Part shown: positions 56,222 through 64,000 of the stretch, one piece after another
How positions within the stretch are numbered: the first letter of the stretch is position 1
Layout: every line of letters begins with the position of its first letter
DNA from: Alteromonas sp. BL110
GTDB lineage: Bacteria; Pseudomonadota; Gammaproteobacteria; Enterobacterales; Alteromonadaceae
Direction: 5' to 3'
Assembly (NCBI RefSeq): GCF_003443615.1
Contig: NZ_CP031967.1
Coordinates: 3,410,001 to 3,474,000, forward strand
Length of the DNA stretch: 64,000 nucleotides
Made by a program: the position numbers and the translations under genes
Notes under the pieces: model-generated
Told to the model about the DNA's origin: nothing
Seen by the model: only the letters and a program-made list of their open reading frames with translations
The model's database searches: none

Positions 56222-56563
56222 TTATTCACTAAATTCGTCAAATGCCCGCAAAGCATCGGCAGCATACATAAATGATGGGCCGCCTCCCATGTAAACGGAC
56301 ATACCGCACACTTCTTCGATTTCTTCACGGGTAGCACCTAAATGCACTAATGCTTTAGCATGAAAGCCTATGCAGCCATCACATCGCGTTGCGATACCAA
56401 TCGCAAGGGCGATAAGTTCTTTGGTTTTTTTATCCAATTCTCCATCGGCAGTCGCTGCTTTGGCCATATCAGAAAACCCTTTCATCACTTCTGGTACGCC
56501 TTTTTTAACCTCAGCCAGATACGGATTTAAGCTATCGGTAATTTCTTTATATGACTTTGTCAT
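56222..56563 (-). CDS. Carboxymuconolactone decarboxylase/AhpD-like protein
   Basis: A 113-residue protein of the carboxymuconolactone decarboxylase fold. The C61-x2-C64 pair and H68 (RCDGCIGFH) are the redox site of AhpD-like alkylhydroperoxidases, so peroxide or thiol-disulfide chemistry is likely rather than decarboxylation. AGGAGAACACC precedes the ATG. It is a single gene, convergent with the M16 peptidase and divergent from the hybrid kinase. Confidence 0.9.
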   Translation of the reverse strand: MTKSYKEITDSLNPYLAEVKKGVPEVMKGFSDMAKAATADGELDKKTKELIALAIGIATRCDGCIGFHAKALVHLGATREEIEEVCGMSVYMGGGPSFMYAADALRAFDEFSE

Positions 56564-56817
56564 GGTGTTCTCCTAAGATGAATGATATCGGGCTTTCATG
56601 TCTTTTTTCTTGCAGCACAAAAGCGCGTAAAAAGAGGCTATCTACTAGCCTCGTTGGTCAATGTCACCATTCATCATATACCTGTGGCTTAATAGCAACA
56701 TGATTCAGGTCAATAGTGGTTTATATATCTGTGACAAATGCGCCTTTTGTAGAATGGTTAGCGACAGTAACATGCACTACAGTTACCGAAGTTTAATTTA
56801 GTAACTCGATTCTTAAC

Positions 56818-59800
56818 TTGAAAATTTCCTTTCTGGTGAACACGACAAAACTTTTACTCTCACCCATTCGCGTGTTTGCAATAGCTCTTCTAAATGTAGT
56901 GTGTATTACTGTTGCGCTCGCATCAGGTTCGAGCAAGCTGATGAATGAATATGCTGTCGAACTTTTGACCGCTGAAGATGGCTTTGTTTCGTCAGAAATC
57001 TATTCAATAGTCCAAGACCGTCAAGGCTTCCTTTGGTTTGGTACTGCGGAAAATGGTGTCATGCGCTACGACGGTCGCAACGTAAAGCTGTTTGAGTCGA
57101 ATAGCGAAAACGAACAGAGCCTTTCTCACAACGACGCGGGTAACTTGATGCTGGATGCAGAGGGTAATATCTGGATAGGTACGTGGGGCGGGGGGGTTAA
57201 CAAATACGATCCTACAATCGGGCAGTATGAGCGCTACTCAAACGTGCCTAGTGATACAAATTCCTTATCATCAAACCGAATTCAGTCACTTTTTCAAGAT
57301 AATGCAGGTGATGTCTGGCTAGGCTCTTACGACAAAGGGCTTAATCGTTTTTTAGGTAATGGACGCTTTCAGCGAGTTCAAAAAATACAAGGTGATCAAA
57401 ATAGCCTCTCCCATAACCGCATTTGGGACATCATTGATAACGACGCTAATAGTCTGTGGGTAGCAACCAGTTATGGGGTGAATTTACTTAATAAAAAAAC
57501 GTTAATTGCCAAACATTATTTGCCGGATCCAAAAAATAAAACGGCAACAGGGGCAAATGAAATACGTAGCTTACTTCGCACATCTTCACACCAGCTATTC
57601 GTCGCAACGCAAAATGGGCCCTTCTTATTTTTCCCCAGTTCTGGTGTGTTCTTGGCTCAAACCACACGAGAAGGTAAACCGTTAGGTCAGGTAAACTCAA
57701 TGCTTGAGGACCATGATGGTCAAATATGGTTCGTCACTACAGAGGGGCTATATCGTCATACTGGAGAAGGGAACTATGTTGAAAAAGTTGACTTTGGTTA
57801 TGAAAACGGTCTTCGCATAATTTTTGAAGACCATACTAAAACCAAGTGGATTACCAGTGAGGTTCATGGGATTTTTAAATTTTCCCCTCGCGGCAAAATT
57901 AAACAAATTAATAGTGAATTACTAACCGCACCAAGTGGTATCGCACTTGATAACGTCGATAAAAATGGCAATAAAAAAGGCGATGTACTTATCGTCACGG
58001 CAAACGCCGACGTGTTCAAATGGAAAGTGAAAGAAGAGCTTTTGCAAAAGGAGTACGACTCGGTATTTAAAGAGCTTGAAGGCTATAAAGATCGTGGGGT
58101 TATAGAAAGACCTATTATAGTGCCAGATCACGATGGGTTACTGTGGGTAGCACAAGATGATTTTGTGGCTAGAGTTGACCGACGTACTAAAGCAATAAGA
58201 CGCATTGAATACCCTAAGACTGACAGTAATTATCGTCAGTTTCGTGAATTCAGAGCACTTGAACTAGACGATGATGGCAACGTTTGGATTGGTACCTATA
58301 AGCACGGTATCTACATTTACAACAAGCATACCGAGGAATTTAAGCACCTCACAACTAAAGACGGTTTAACGCACCCAGAAATCCACAGCCTATATAAAGA
58401 TGCCAGCGGCAATATGTGGGTTGGCACGGGCGGAGGTGTGAATTTGTGGTCAGCTGAAAATGAAAGTTTCGCGTTCTTTAGTGGCGCAAAGGATCAGCAG
58501 GGAAGTTTGGTCGATAGCATTGTGGAAGACATCCACCAAACGAATGATGGAGAAATATGGATAGCTACCCAAAGGGGGTTGCACCAGTATTTCGCCGAGT
58601 CTAAATCCTTTAAGCATTTCAATGAAAAGAATGGGCTGCCCACCACCTTAATAAGAGCTATCGCCGATGGCGAGGACGGCAGGCTGTGGCTTACCACCAA
58701 TAAAGGTGTTTTTCTTTATAATCCTGACACACAAAATGTTGTTAGCTACAACAGTGCCACAGATTTGGCAGGTAAAAACTTTTACTCAGATAGCTTAATT
58801 AAAGCGGGTAAGAATACCTATTTTACGAGTAGCCAGCGGGGGATAGAGTACTTCAAATATAACCGAGAACAAATTGACGCCGTTAGCGCAAACATAGTTC
58901 TTACAGGTTTTAACAAAATGGGAGAAACAGTAGAGCTTAATAAGCCACTGTCCTATGTTACTGATATCGACCTTTCTTATGAAGACTACTTTTTCTCATT
59001 AGATTTTGCGCTTTTGGATTTTTCAGATCCTAAGCACGCCCACTTTGCTTATAAGCTAGAAGGATATGATGAGCATTGGATTGATATTGGAAATCATACT
59101 TCGGTCTCATTTACCAACTTAAATGGGGGAGACTACAGGTTGCTCGTAAAAGCAATGAAACCAAATGGTGAGTGGGGTAATGATACCCTATCGTTGAATT
59201 TACATGTGGCTGCAGCGCCATGGAAAACCTGGTGGGCATATACCCTCTACGCCTTATTCTTGTTAGGTATCGTGGTTTTGGTGATTTACCTGCGTACTCG
59301 TCTACAGCAAACCGAAATTACTAAACAAAAACGCTTTGTTCAAACACTAGAACAGCAAGTATCTGAAAAAACCTCATCGCTAAAAGCGCAGGCGAACGAT
59401 TTAAAACAAGCGCTTGAGCGCGCTGAAGAAGCCACTAAGTTGAAGTCTGAATTTCTCGCCAATATGAGCCATGAAATTAGGACACCAATGAATGGGGTTT
59501 TGGGCATGCTTGGTCTGTTGAAGAAAAGTGACCTTACAGTAGAACAAAGCCAGCGTGTGAGTATTGCAAAAACCAGTGCTAACTCGCTACTGGTGCTTAT
59601 TAATGACATTCTAGACTTTTCAAAGATAGAAGCAGGCAAGCTTGAACTAGAGTCGGTAGATTTTGACCTAAGGGAGCTAGTGGAAAGTGTCGCGCTATCA
59701 GTAGCGCACTCAGCCCAAGAAAAAGATCTAGAATTAGTCGTTGATGTCTCTGAGATCAGCGAAACAAAGATATATTCAGATCCAAACCGAATTCAACAAA

Positions 59801-61074
59801 TTCTGACTAATCTCTTGAGCAATGCCGTTAAATTCACTGAACAGGGTGAAATATACATTGCAGCAAAGTTGCTTCCAAGTGATGTTGAAAATGAAGCTAT
59901 GCTGCACTTAACTGTAAAAGATACGGGAATAGGCATCCCGGAATCCAAACTTCCTCATTTGTTCGACGCCTTCACCCAAGTAGACGCGTCTACAACGAGG
60001 CGCTTCGGCGGCACAGGACTTGGTTTAAGTATTACAAAGAATTTGTGTCATTTATTGGGTGGTGACATAAGCGTTGCGTCAGAGCTTGGCAAAGGTAGCT
60101 GCTTCAACGTTATATGCAAAGTTACGGGCTCAAAGGAAAGCACGACACTGCAACCTGAACTTATTATAGAGAACACGCGTTGTTTAATAGTGGATAACAA
60201 TGCGTCTACAAGGCACGCAATCCAAAATCAGCTTGGGCTGTGGGGTGTGAATGCGTTAACTGCATCGTCATTAGAAGAGGCTGCAACGCTTTACTTAGCT
60301 GATGAGATTAGTGAACAAGACCCTTTAAGTATTGATATTTTGTTTTTGGAAAAAGTCGTTGATGACCACGAGCAAGGCAATCAATTACTGAACCTTAAGG
60401 GTATCGAAAACTTAAGGTGCAGTCGTACTATTCTTATGACCAAATTAAGCGATGTCGATAGCTATAGTGAGTTTAGAGGGCTGCCGATTGACGAATGTCT
60501 GCCCAAACCCATAACGACTTCAGACTTACTAAGAATACTAGAAAATACGGTAGGTAAACCCGGCACGCAAAACGATGTGCATCCACGGCAGTTACGTATG
60601 GGTGCTGCAAATTTTTTAGATCAACATCCAGATGAGGTTCTACTAGAGCTAGAAACCGAAAATCGCCCTCTTACTGTTGAAGCAAAGCGCATTTTGTTAG
60701 TTGAAGACAATGCGATAAACCAACTTGTTGCTACCAACGCGCTCGAAAGCGAAGGGTATCAGGTAGATGTGGCAAACAACGGCTTAGAAGCGTTAGACAT
60801 GTTGAAGAGCTGCAAGATTGAAGCACAATACCGCGCAATTATTATGGATTGCCAAATGCCTGAAATGGATGGGTTTGAAGCAACTAGATGCATTCGTGAA
60901 GGGGCGGCAGGAGATACCTATAAAAGTACGCCTATTATTGCGATGACGGCCAATGCCATGCAGAGCGATAAAGAAATGTGCATGGCAGCAGGTATGGACG
61001 ACTTTCTAACAAAGCCTATCGATCACCAAAAGGTAACTTCAACCTTACAGAAGTGGCTTAGCAAAATAAACTAG
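56818..61074 (+). CDS. Two-component-propeller hybrid histidine kinase
   Basis: A 1418-residue one-protein signalling system. A signal anchor (about residues 12-35) is followed by a periplasmic pair of beta-propellers made of repeats such as [15 protein letters not shown], then a Y_Y_Y domain (about 743-800) and one membrane helix (805-825). In the cytoplasm are a coiled coil, HisKA with phospho-accepting H885 ([16 protein letters not shown]), an ATPase domain with DTGIGIPE and GGTGLGLS, a degenerate receiver (about 1120-1235, E1178 at the usual aspartate place) and a true C-terminal receiver with D1344. Relatives sense polysaccharides in Bacteroidetes. No HPt or DNA-binding domain is present. 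The start is TTG with a weak ribosome-binding site. An AtoE-type transporter gene follows after 67 bases. Confidence 0.9.
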   Translation: MKISFLVNTTKLLLSPIRVFAIALLNVVCITVALASGSSKLMNEYAVELLTAEDGFVSSEIYSIVQDRQGFLWFGTAENGVMRYDGRNVKLFESNSENEQSLSHNDAGNLMLDAEGNIWIGTWGGGVNKYDPTIGQYERYSNVPSDTNSLSSNRIQSLFQDNAGDVWLGSYDKGLNRFLGNGRFQRVQKIQGDQNSLSHNRIWDIIDNDANSLWVATSYGVNLLNKKTLIAKHYLPDPKNKTATGANEIRSLLRTSSHQLFVATQNGPFLFFPSSGVFLAQTTREGKPLGQVNSMLEDHDGQIWFVTTEGLYRHTGEGNYVEKVDFGYENGLRIIFEDHTKTKWITSEVHGIFKFSPRGKIKQINSELLTAPSGIALDNVDKNGNKKGDVLIVTANADVFKWKVKEELLQKEYDSVFKELEGYKDRGVIERPIIVPDHDGLLWVAQDDFVARVDRRTKAIRRIEYPKTDSNYRQFREFRALELDDDGNVWIGTYKHGIYIYNKHTEEFKHLTTKDGLTHPEIHSLYKDASGNMWVGTGGGVNLWSAENESFAFFSGAKDQQGSLVDSIVEDIHQTNDGEIWIATQRGLHQYFAESKSFKHFNEKNGLPTTLIRAIADGEDGRLWLTTNKGVFLYNPDTQNVVSYNSATDLAGKNFYSDSLIKAGKNTYFTSSQRGIEYFKYNREQIDAVSANIVLTGFNKMGETVELNKPLSYVTDIDLSYEDYFFSLDFALLDFSDPKHAHFAYKLEGYDEHWIDIGNHTSVSFTNLNGGDYRLLVKAMKPNGEWGNDTLSLNLHVAAAPWKTWWAYTLYALFLLGIVVLVIYLRTRLQQTEITKQKRFVQTLEQQVSEKTSSLKAQANDLKQALERAEEATKLKSEFLANMSHEIRTPMNGVLGMLGLLKKSDLTVEQSQRVSIAKTSANSLLVLINDILDFSKIEAGKLELESVDFDLRELVESVALSVAHSAQEKDLELVVDVSEISETKIYSDPNRIQQILTNLLSNAVKFTEQGEIYIAAKLLPSDVENEAMLHLTVKDTGIGIPESKLPHLFDAFTQVDASTTRRFGGTGLGLSITKNLCHLLGGDISVASELGKGSCFNVICKVTGSKESTTLQPELIIENTRCLIVDNNASTRHAIQNQLGLWGVNALTASSLEEAATLYLADEISEQDPLSIDILFLEKVVDDHEQGNQLLNLKGIENLRCSRTILMTKLSDVDSYSEFRGLPIDECLPKPITTSDLLRILENTVGKPGTQNDVHPRQLRMGAANFLDQHPDEVLLELETENRPLTVEAKRILLVEDNAINQLVATNALESEGYQVDVANNGLEALDMLKSCKIEAQYRAIIMDCQMPEMDGFEATRCIREGAAGDTYKSTPIIAMTANAMQSDKEMCMAAGMDDFLTKPIDHQKVTSTLQKWLSKIN

Positions 61075-61141
61075 CCTCTCGCCAACGAGGAGGTAAACGC
61101 GTTAATATGCAACAAGTTTTTAACAAGTTGTGAGAGCGTTA

Positions 61142-62449
61142 ATGCTAAATCGTGCATCAAAACCCTTCGTAAAACTCGTCGAAAGATATCTTCCCGACCC
61201 TTATATTTTCGTTTTATTGTTGACGCTCATAACAATTGTTTTTGCGGTGGTCATTCAAGACCAATCACCACTTACCACAGTTCAACAGTGGGGAGACGGC
61301 TTCTGGGGGCTGCTAACCTTCTCAATGCAAATGCTCTTGGTATTAGTAACCGGGTTTATGCTGGCATGCACGCCGCTAGTCAAAACAATGCTTGAAAGTC
61401 TCGCCCGACTAGCTAAAAGCCCAGGAAGCGCTATTGTACTGGTTACTTTAGTGTCACTTACAGCAAGTTGGATAAACTGGGGTTTTGGGCTAGTTGTAGG
61501 TGCACTGTTCGCCAAAGCACTTGCAAGAAAAGTGTCGGTAGATTATCGACTATTGGTGGCGAGCGCATATTCAGGTTTTGTCGTATGGCATGGCGGCTTA
61601 GCGGGCTCTGTACCGTTAACTATTGCAACACCGGGGCACTTTTCAGAGACACAAATAGGCGTAATTGGTACCAGCGAGACTATTTTTAGCGGCTTCAACT
61701 TACTGTTGTTGGCGATTATGTTTGTGGTTATCCCTCTTGTGAATCGCCTTATGCTACCCCCTCAATCTGAAAGCGTGATTGTGGATAGCACAAAGCTACA
61801 AGACGATGCTTTACCTTCAGCGACAAACGAAAGACCCGCCGATAGACTTGAAAACAGCAAAGCTCTCGGTTTACTTGTCGGTTTCGCTGGGCTTACTTAC
61901 CTTACAAACTATTTTATTTCTGGCGGCGGGCTAAACCTAAACATCGTTAATACGTTATTTCTTTTTCTTGCTATTGTCCTTCATGGTACGCCACGCAATG
62001 TTTTACATAGTTTGCAGCAAGCCGTTCAGGGCGGCAGCGGAATTGTAATACAGTTTCCGTTTTATGCTGGCATCATGGCGGTTATGGTGCAATCTGGATT
62101 AGCGCAGACTATGTCAGAATGGCTAATAAGTTTTGCATCTGCCGAGTCTTTGCCCGTATGGAGTTTTATTAGTGCAGGCATTGTTAATATTTTCGTACCT
62201 TCGGGAGGAGGGCAGTGGGCGGTGCAAGCTCCTGTAATTCTACCCGCGGCCGCTGAACTGGGTGCGGAAGTAAATAGGGTAGCAATGGCAGTGGCGTGGG
62301 GTGATGCTTGGACGAACTTAATTCAGCCGTTTTGGGCACTACCCGTACTCGCCATAGCGGGCCTAAAAGCCAAAGATATAATGGGATTTTGCTTAGTTCA
62401 GCTTATCGTAACCGGCGTTATTATCTCGCTTGTTTTAAGGTTTGTTTAA
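61142..62449 (+). CDS. AtoE-type short-chain fatty acid transporter
   Basis: A 435-residue inner-membrane protein with about ten to twelve helices, of the AtoE/short-chain fatty acid transporter family, which takes up compounds such as acetoacetate, butyrate or related short-chain acids. The segments SWINWGFGLVVGALFAK and FVPSGGGQWAVQAP are typical. The ATG at 61142 is preferred; GTG at 61130 is an in-frame alternative. It lies 67 bases after the hybrid kinase gene, so the kinase may sense or regulate its substrate; this is inference. No atoD, atoA or atoB genes are adjacent. Confidence 0.88.
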   Translation: MLNRASKPFVKLVERYLPDPYIFVLLLTLITIVFAVVIQDQSPLTTVQQWGDGFWGLLTFSMQMLLVLVTGFMLACTPLVKTMLESLARLAKSPGSAIVLVTLVSLTASWINWGFGLVVGALFAKALARKVSVDYRLLVASAYSGFVVWHGGLAGSVPLTIATPGHFSETQIGVIGTSETIFSGFNLLLLAIMFVVIPLVNRLMLPPQSESVIVDSTKLQDDALPSATNERPADRLENSKALGLLVGFAGLTYLTNYFISGGGLNLNIVNTLFLFLAIVLHGTPRNVLHSLQQAVQGGSGIVIQFPFYAGIMAVMVQSGLAQTMSEWLISFASAESLPVWSFISAGIVNIFVPSGGGQWAVQAPVILPAAAELGAEVNRVAMAVAWGDAWTNLIQPFWALPVLAIAGLKAKDIMGFCLVQLIVTGVIISLVLRFV

Positions 62450-62450
62450 A

Positions 62451-62489
62451 AATATGCCTTGTCTCGCTGATTTTTAGACAAGGCATATT
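62451..62489. terminator. Bidirectional terminator between convergent genes
   Basis: A perfect 14-bp stem, AATATGCCTTGTCT (62451-62464) and AGACAAGGCATATT (62476-62489), with an 11-base loop containing TTTTT. It separates the AtoE-type and ModF-like genes. Confidence 0.88.
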
Positions 62490-62516
62490 CAAAAGCTAAA
62501 CATTAAGACTTCAGAC

Positions 62517-64000
62517 CTAAACATTATAGTCTTTCATATTTAAGGTGTTGCGAATGCTGGGAATGCGCTCTTCTGGATTGTGATTAACGTACAAGAGCGT
62601 GCTGGTGCCAGCCTGTGCCAATATATCAATAAGCTTAAGTGCTTTTTGGCGGTTGAAGTCGTCTAAACCGTTACAGGGTTCATCTAATATAAGCAGTGCA
62701 GGGTGTTTTACCATAGACCTCGCTATAAGCACTAATCGTTGATCGCCAAACGATAGCGACTGAAACGGTGTATTCTTCTTCTGTTGTAAGCCCAGTACAG
62801 CAAGCCATTGTTCTGCTACGTTTCGCTCAGCCAACGTTGGGCGAGTGTATAGACCAATGCTGTCGTGAAAGCCAGAAATGATTACATGTTCAACACTTGC
62901 GTTTACTTTGTATTGCATGTGCAGCGAATTTGACATAATTCCAATGTGCTTTTTAATATCCCATATGCTTTCGCCAGTCCCCCGTTTTATGCCAAACATT
63001 GTTAAGTCGTTGGTATAACAATGGGAATTATCACCAGTAAACATTTGAAGCAAACAAGTTTTACCTGACCCGTTCGGGCCGGTTATCTGCCAATGCTCAT
63101 TTTTATTCAGCGTAAAGTTAAGCTTTTCAAATACAGTACGTTCATCGAAACGCACAAAGCCGTCATTCAGCTGAATTAAGGTATGGGGTAGTGAATCAAG
63201 TTCACTATTCTGCTTATTATGATTTTGGTCATTGCGGTTTTGATCCTTGCCGTTTGGGTCGTTAGCGCTAAGCGCAGCGGGTACATCGATATCATCAGAT
63301 TCTAGGGCAAACCAAGTGCTTAACTCTGAGCGCAAGTCATCATAGTTAAGTGTGCCGTCAGATTTCCACGTTATAGCTAGATCGTCCATCACAATGAGTT
63401 GTGCGTGAAGGCCCTCAGGAATGTCTGCAAGCTTGTTGGCGGTCAGCACCAGTGCGGCTTGTTGTTGAGAAACAAGAAAGCGACTAAATGCATTAATCGC
63501 CTCAACATCTAAGCCTTCGAAAGGTTCATCAAGCAGAATAATTGGAGCATCGCTCAACCACGCTAGCATGATAATTACCTTGCGGGTTTCTCCCGTCGAC
63601 AGCGAAAGGAAAGCACTATCAAATAGATGTTCAATTCTCAACGCAGAAGTAAGTTCGCTGTAATAAGGGTGATTTTGATAATCCTCATTGGTGCGTAAGA
63701 ATAACTCGCGTACCTGTGTTGGCTCAGCGATTACATCTAAAATATCCGCACTGTCTTTTTGTTTTTCTTCTTCAATTAACGCCTGTTGCTTAAATACCGA
63801 TACTTCCGCAACAAGAGAACTACTCTCGCGAATACCGCTTTCTACTTTACCGTTACCCGCTAGTGATGAAATTAAGAGCGACTTCCCGCTACTATTTCTA
63901 CCTGCAATCAGGTAATGCGAGGGTGGTTTTTCATTATGTAGCGTTAACGAAAACGCAGGGGTAATATATTGATTAGAAAGCTTTGTTTGAAATTCGGAAA
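62517..64000 (-). CDS. ModF-like twin ABC ATPase, 5-prime end cut by the window
   Basis: A protein of at least 494 residues with two ABC ATPase domains in tandem and no membrane part, like E. coli ModF (490). The first domain has Walker A GRNSSGKS near the visible N-terminus, signature SLSTGETRK and Walker B IILLDEPFEGLD. The second has Walker A GPNGSGKT, signature SLSFGDQR and Walker B LLILDEPCNGLDD. The frame is open to base 64000, so the true start lies beyond the window, probably only a few codons away. The in-frame TTG at 63641 is not the start, because the first Walker A would be lost. Function is not settled; molybdate-linked roles are suggested by name only. Confidence 0.85.
   Translation of the reverse strand, partial: SEFQTKLSNQYITPAFSLTLHNEKPPSHYLIAGRNSSGKSLLISSLAGNGKVESGIRESSSLVAEVSVFKQQALIEEEKQKDSADILDVIAEPTQVRELFLRTNEDYQNHPYYSELTSALRIEHLFDSAFLSLSTGETRKVIIMLAWLSDAPIILLDEPFEGLDVEAINAFSRFLVSQQQAALVLTANKLADIPEGLHAQLIVMDDLAITWKSDGTLNYDDLRSELSTWFALESDDIDVPAALSANDPNGKDQNRNDQNHNKQNSELDSLPHTLIQLNDGFVRFDERTVFEKLNFTLNKNEHWQITGPNGSGKTCLLQMFTGDNSHCYTNDLTMFGIKRGTGESIWDIKKHIGIMSNSLHMQYKVNASVEHVIISGFHDSIGLYTRPTLAERNVAEQWLAVLGLQQKKNTPFQSLSFGDQRLVLIARSMVKHPALLILDEPCNGLDDFNRQKALKLIDILAQAGTSTLLYVNHNPEERIPSIRNTLNMKDYNV

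Overview
The window reads as chromosomal DNA of a marine gammaproteobacterium, most likely Alteromonas or a close Alteromonadales relative. This is inferred from gene content, moderate G+C and blocks of order shared with E. coli (yoaA-tsaB-slp-fadD-rnd; ycgL and ycgN in one run; dsbB-nhaB-fadR; epmC beside yfcL). No 16S or other decisive marker is present. No rRNA, tRNA, CRISPR array, transposase, prophage or integrase gene was seen.

Layout. 0-8.4 kb: a TauE/SafE permease, a cytoplasmic GH13 alpha-amylase and a complete RND efflux operon (lipoprotein adaptor, pump, outer-membrane channel). 8.5-12.1 kb: small genes, a PAP2 phosphatase, a four-EF-hand exported protein and a cation-efflux-like protein. 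12.2-22.9 kb: YoaA helicase, TsaB, Slp lipoprotein, an alpha/beta hydrolase, FadD, RNase D, YcgL, an MltB-type transglycosylase, an FAH-family enzyme and YcgN. 23-28.2 kb: an alginate-export-type porin, then GNAT, DsbB and NhaB on the minus strand, and FadR on the plus strand. 28.5-32.3 kb: a lipoprotein S9 oligopeptidase and two phasin-type granule proteins. 32.4-34.1 kb: a visibly AT-richer accessory patch with a candidate class II microcin precursor and a small membrane protein. 34.3-47.7 kb: a degenerate HD-like protein and a stretch of neutral-lipid and fatty-acid genes: DUF3336-patatin lipase, DUF445 protein, TetR, wax ester synthase/DGAT, a GMC alcohol dehydrogenase, TetR, dienoyl-CoA isomerase and FadH. 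47.9-64 kb: HopJ-like protein, retropepsin, thioesterase, EpmC, NAD-kinase-like protein, YfcL, an M16 protease, an AhpD-like protein, a large propeller hybrid histidine kinase, an AtoE-type transporter and a ModF-like ABC ATPase cut by the window end.

How it fits together. Fatty-acid metabolism is the recurrent theme. FadD activates fatty acids and FadR should sense the acyl-CoAs. FadR-like 17-bp operators can be seen upstream of fadD, upstream of fadR itself (over its likely -10 box) and, less certainly, upstream of the GMC dehydrogenase. A second control circuit is a TetR gene divergent from a dienoyl-CoA isomerase, with two repeated operators between them. The isomerase and FadH together handle unsaturated fatty acids. 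WS/DGAT, the DUF3336-patatin lipase and the phasins suggest storage and mobilisation of carbon reserves.

The most novel candidate is the orphan GG-leader peptide at 33500-33718. Its 15-residue leader lines up with class II microcin leaders. It is followed by a stem-loop and a small membrane protein that could be its immunity partner.
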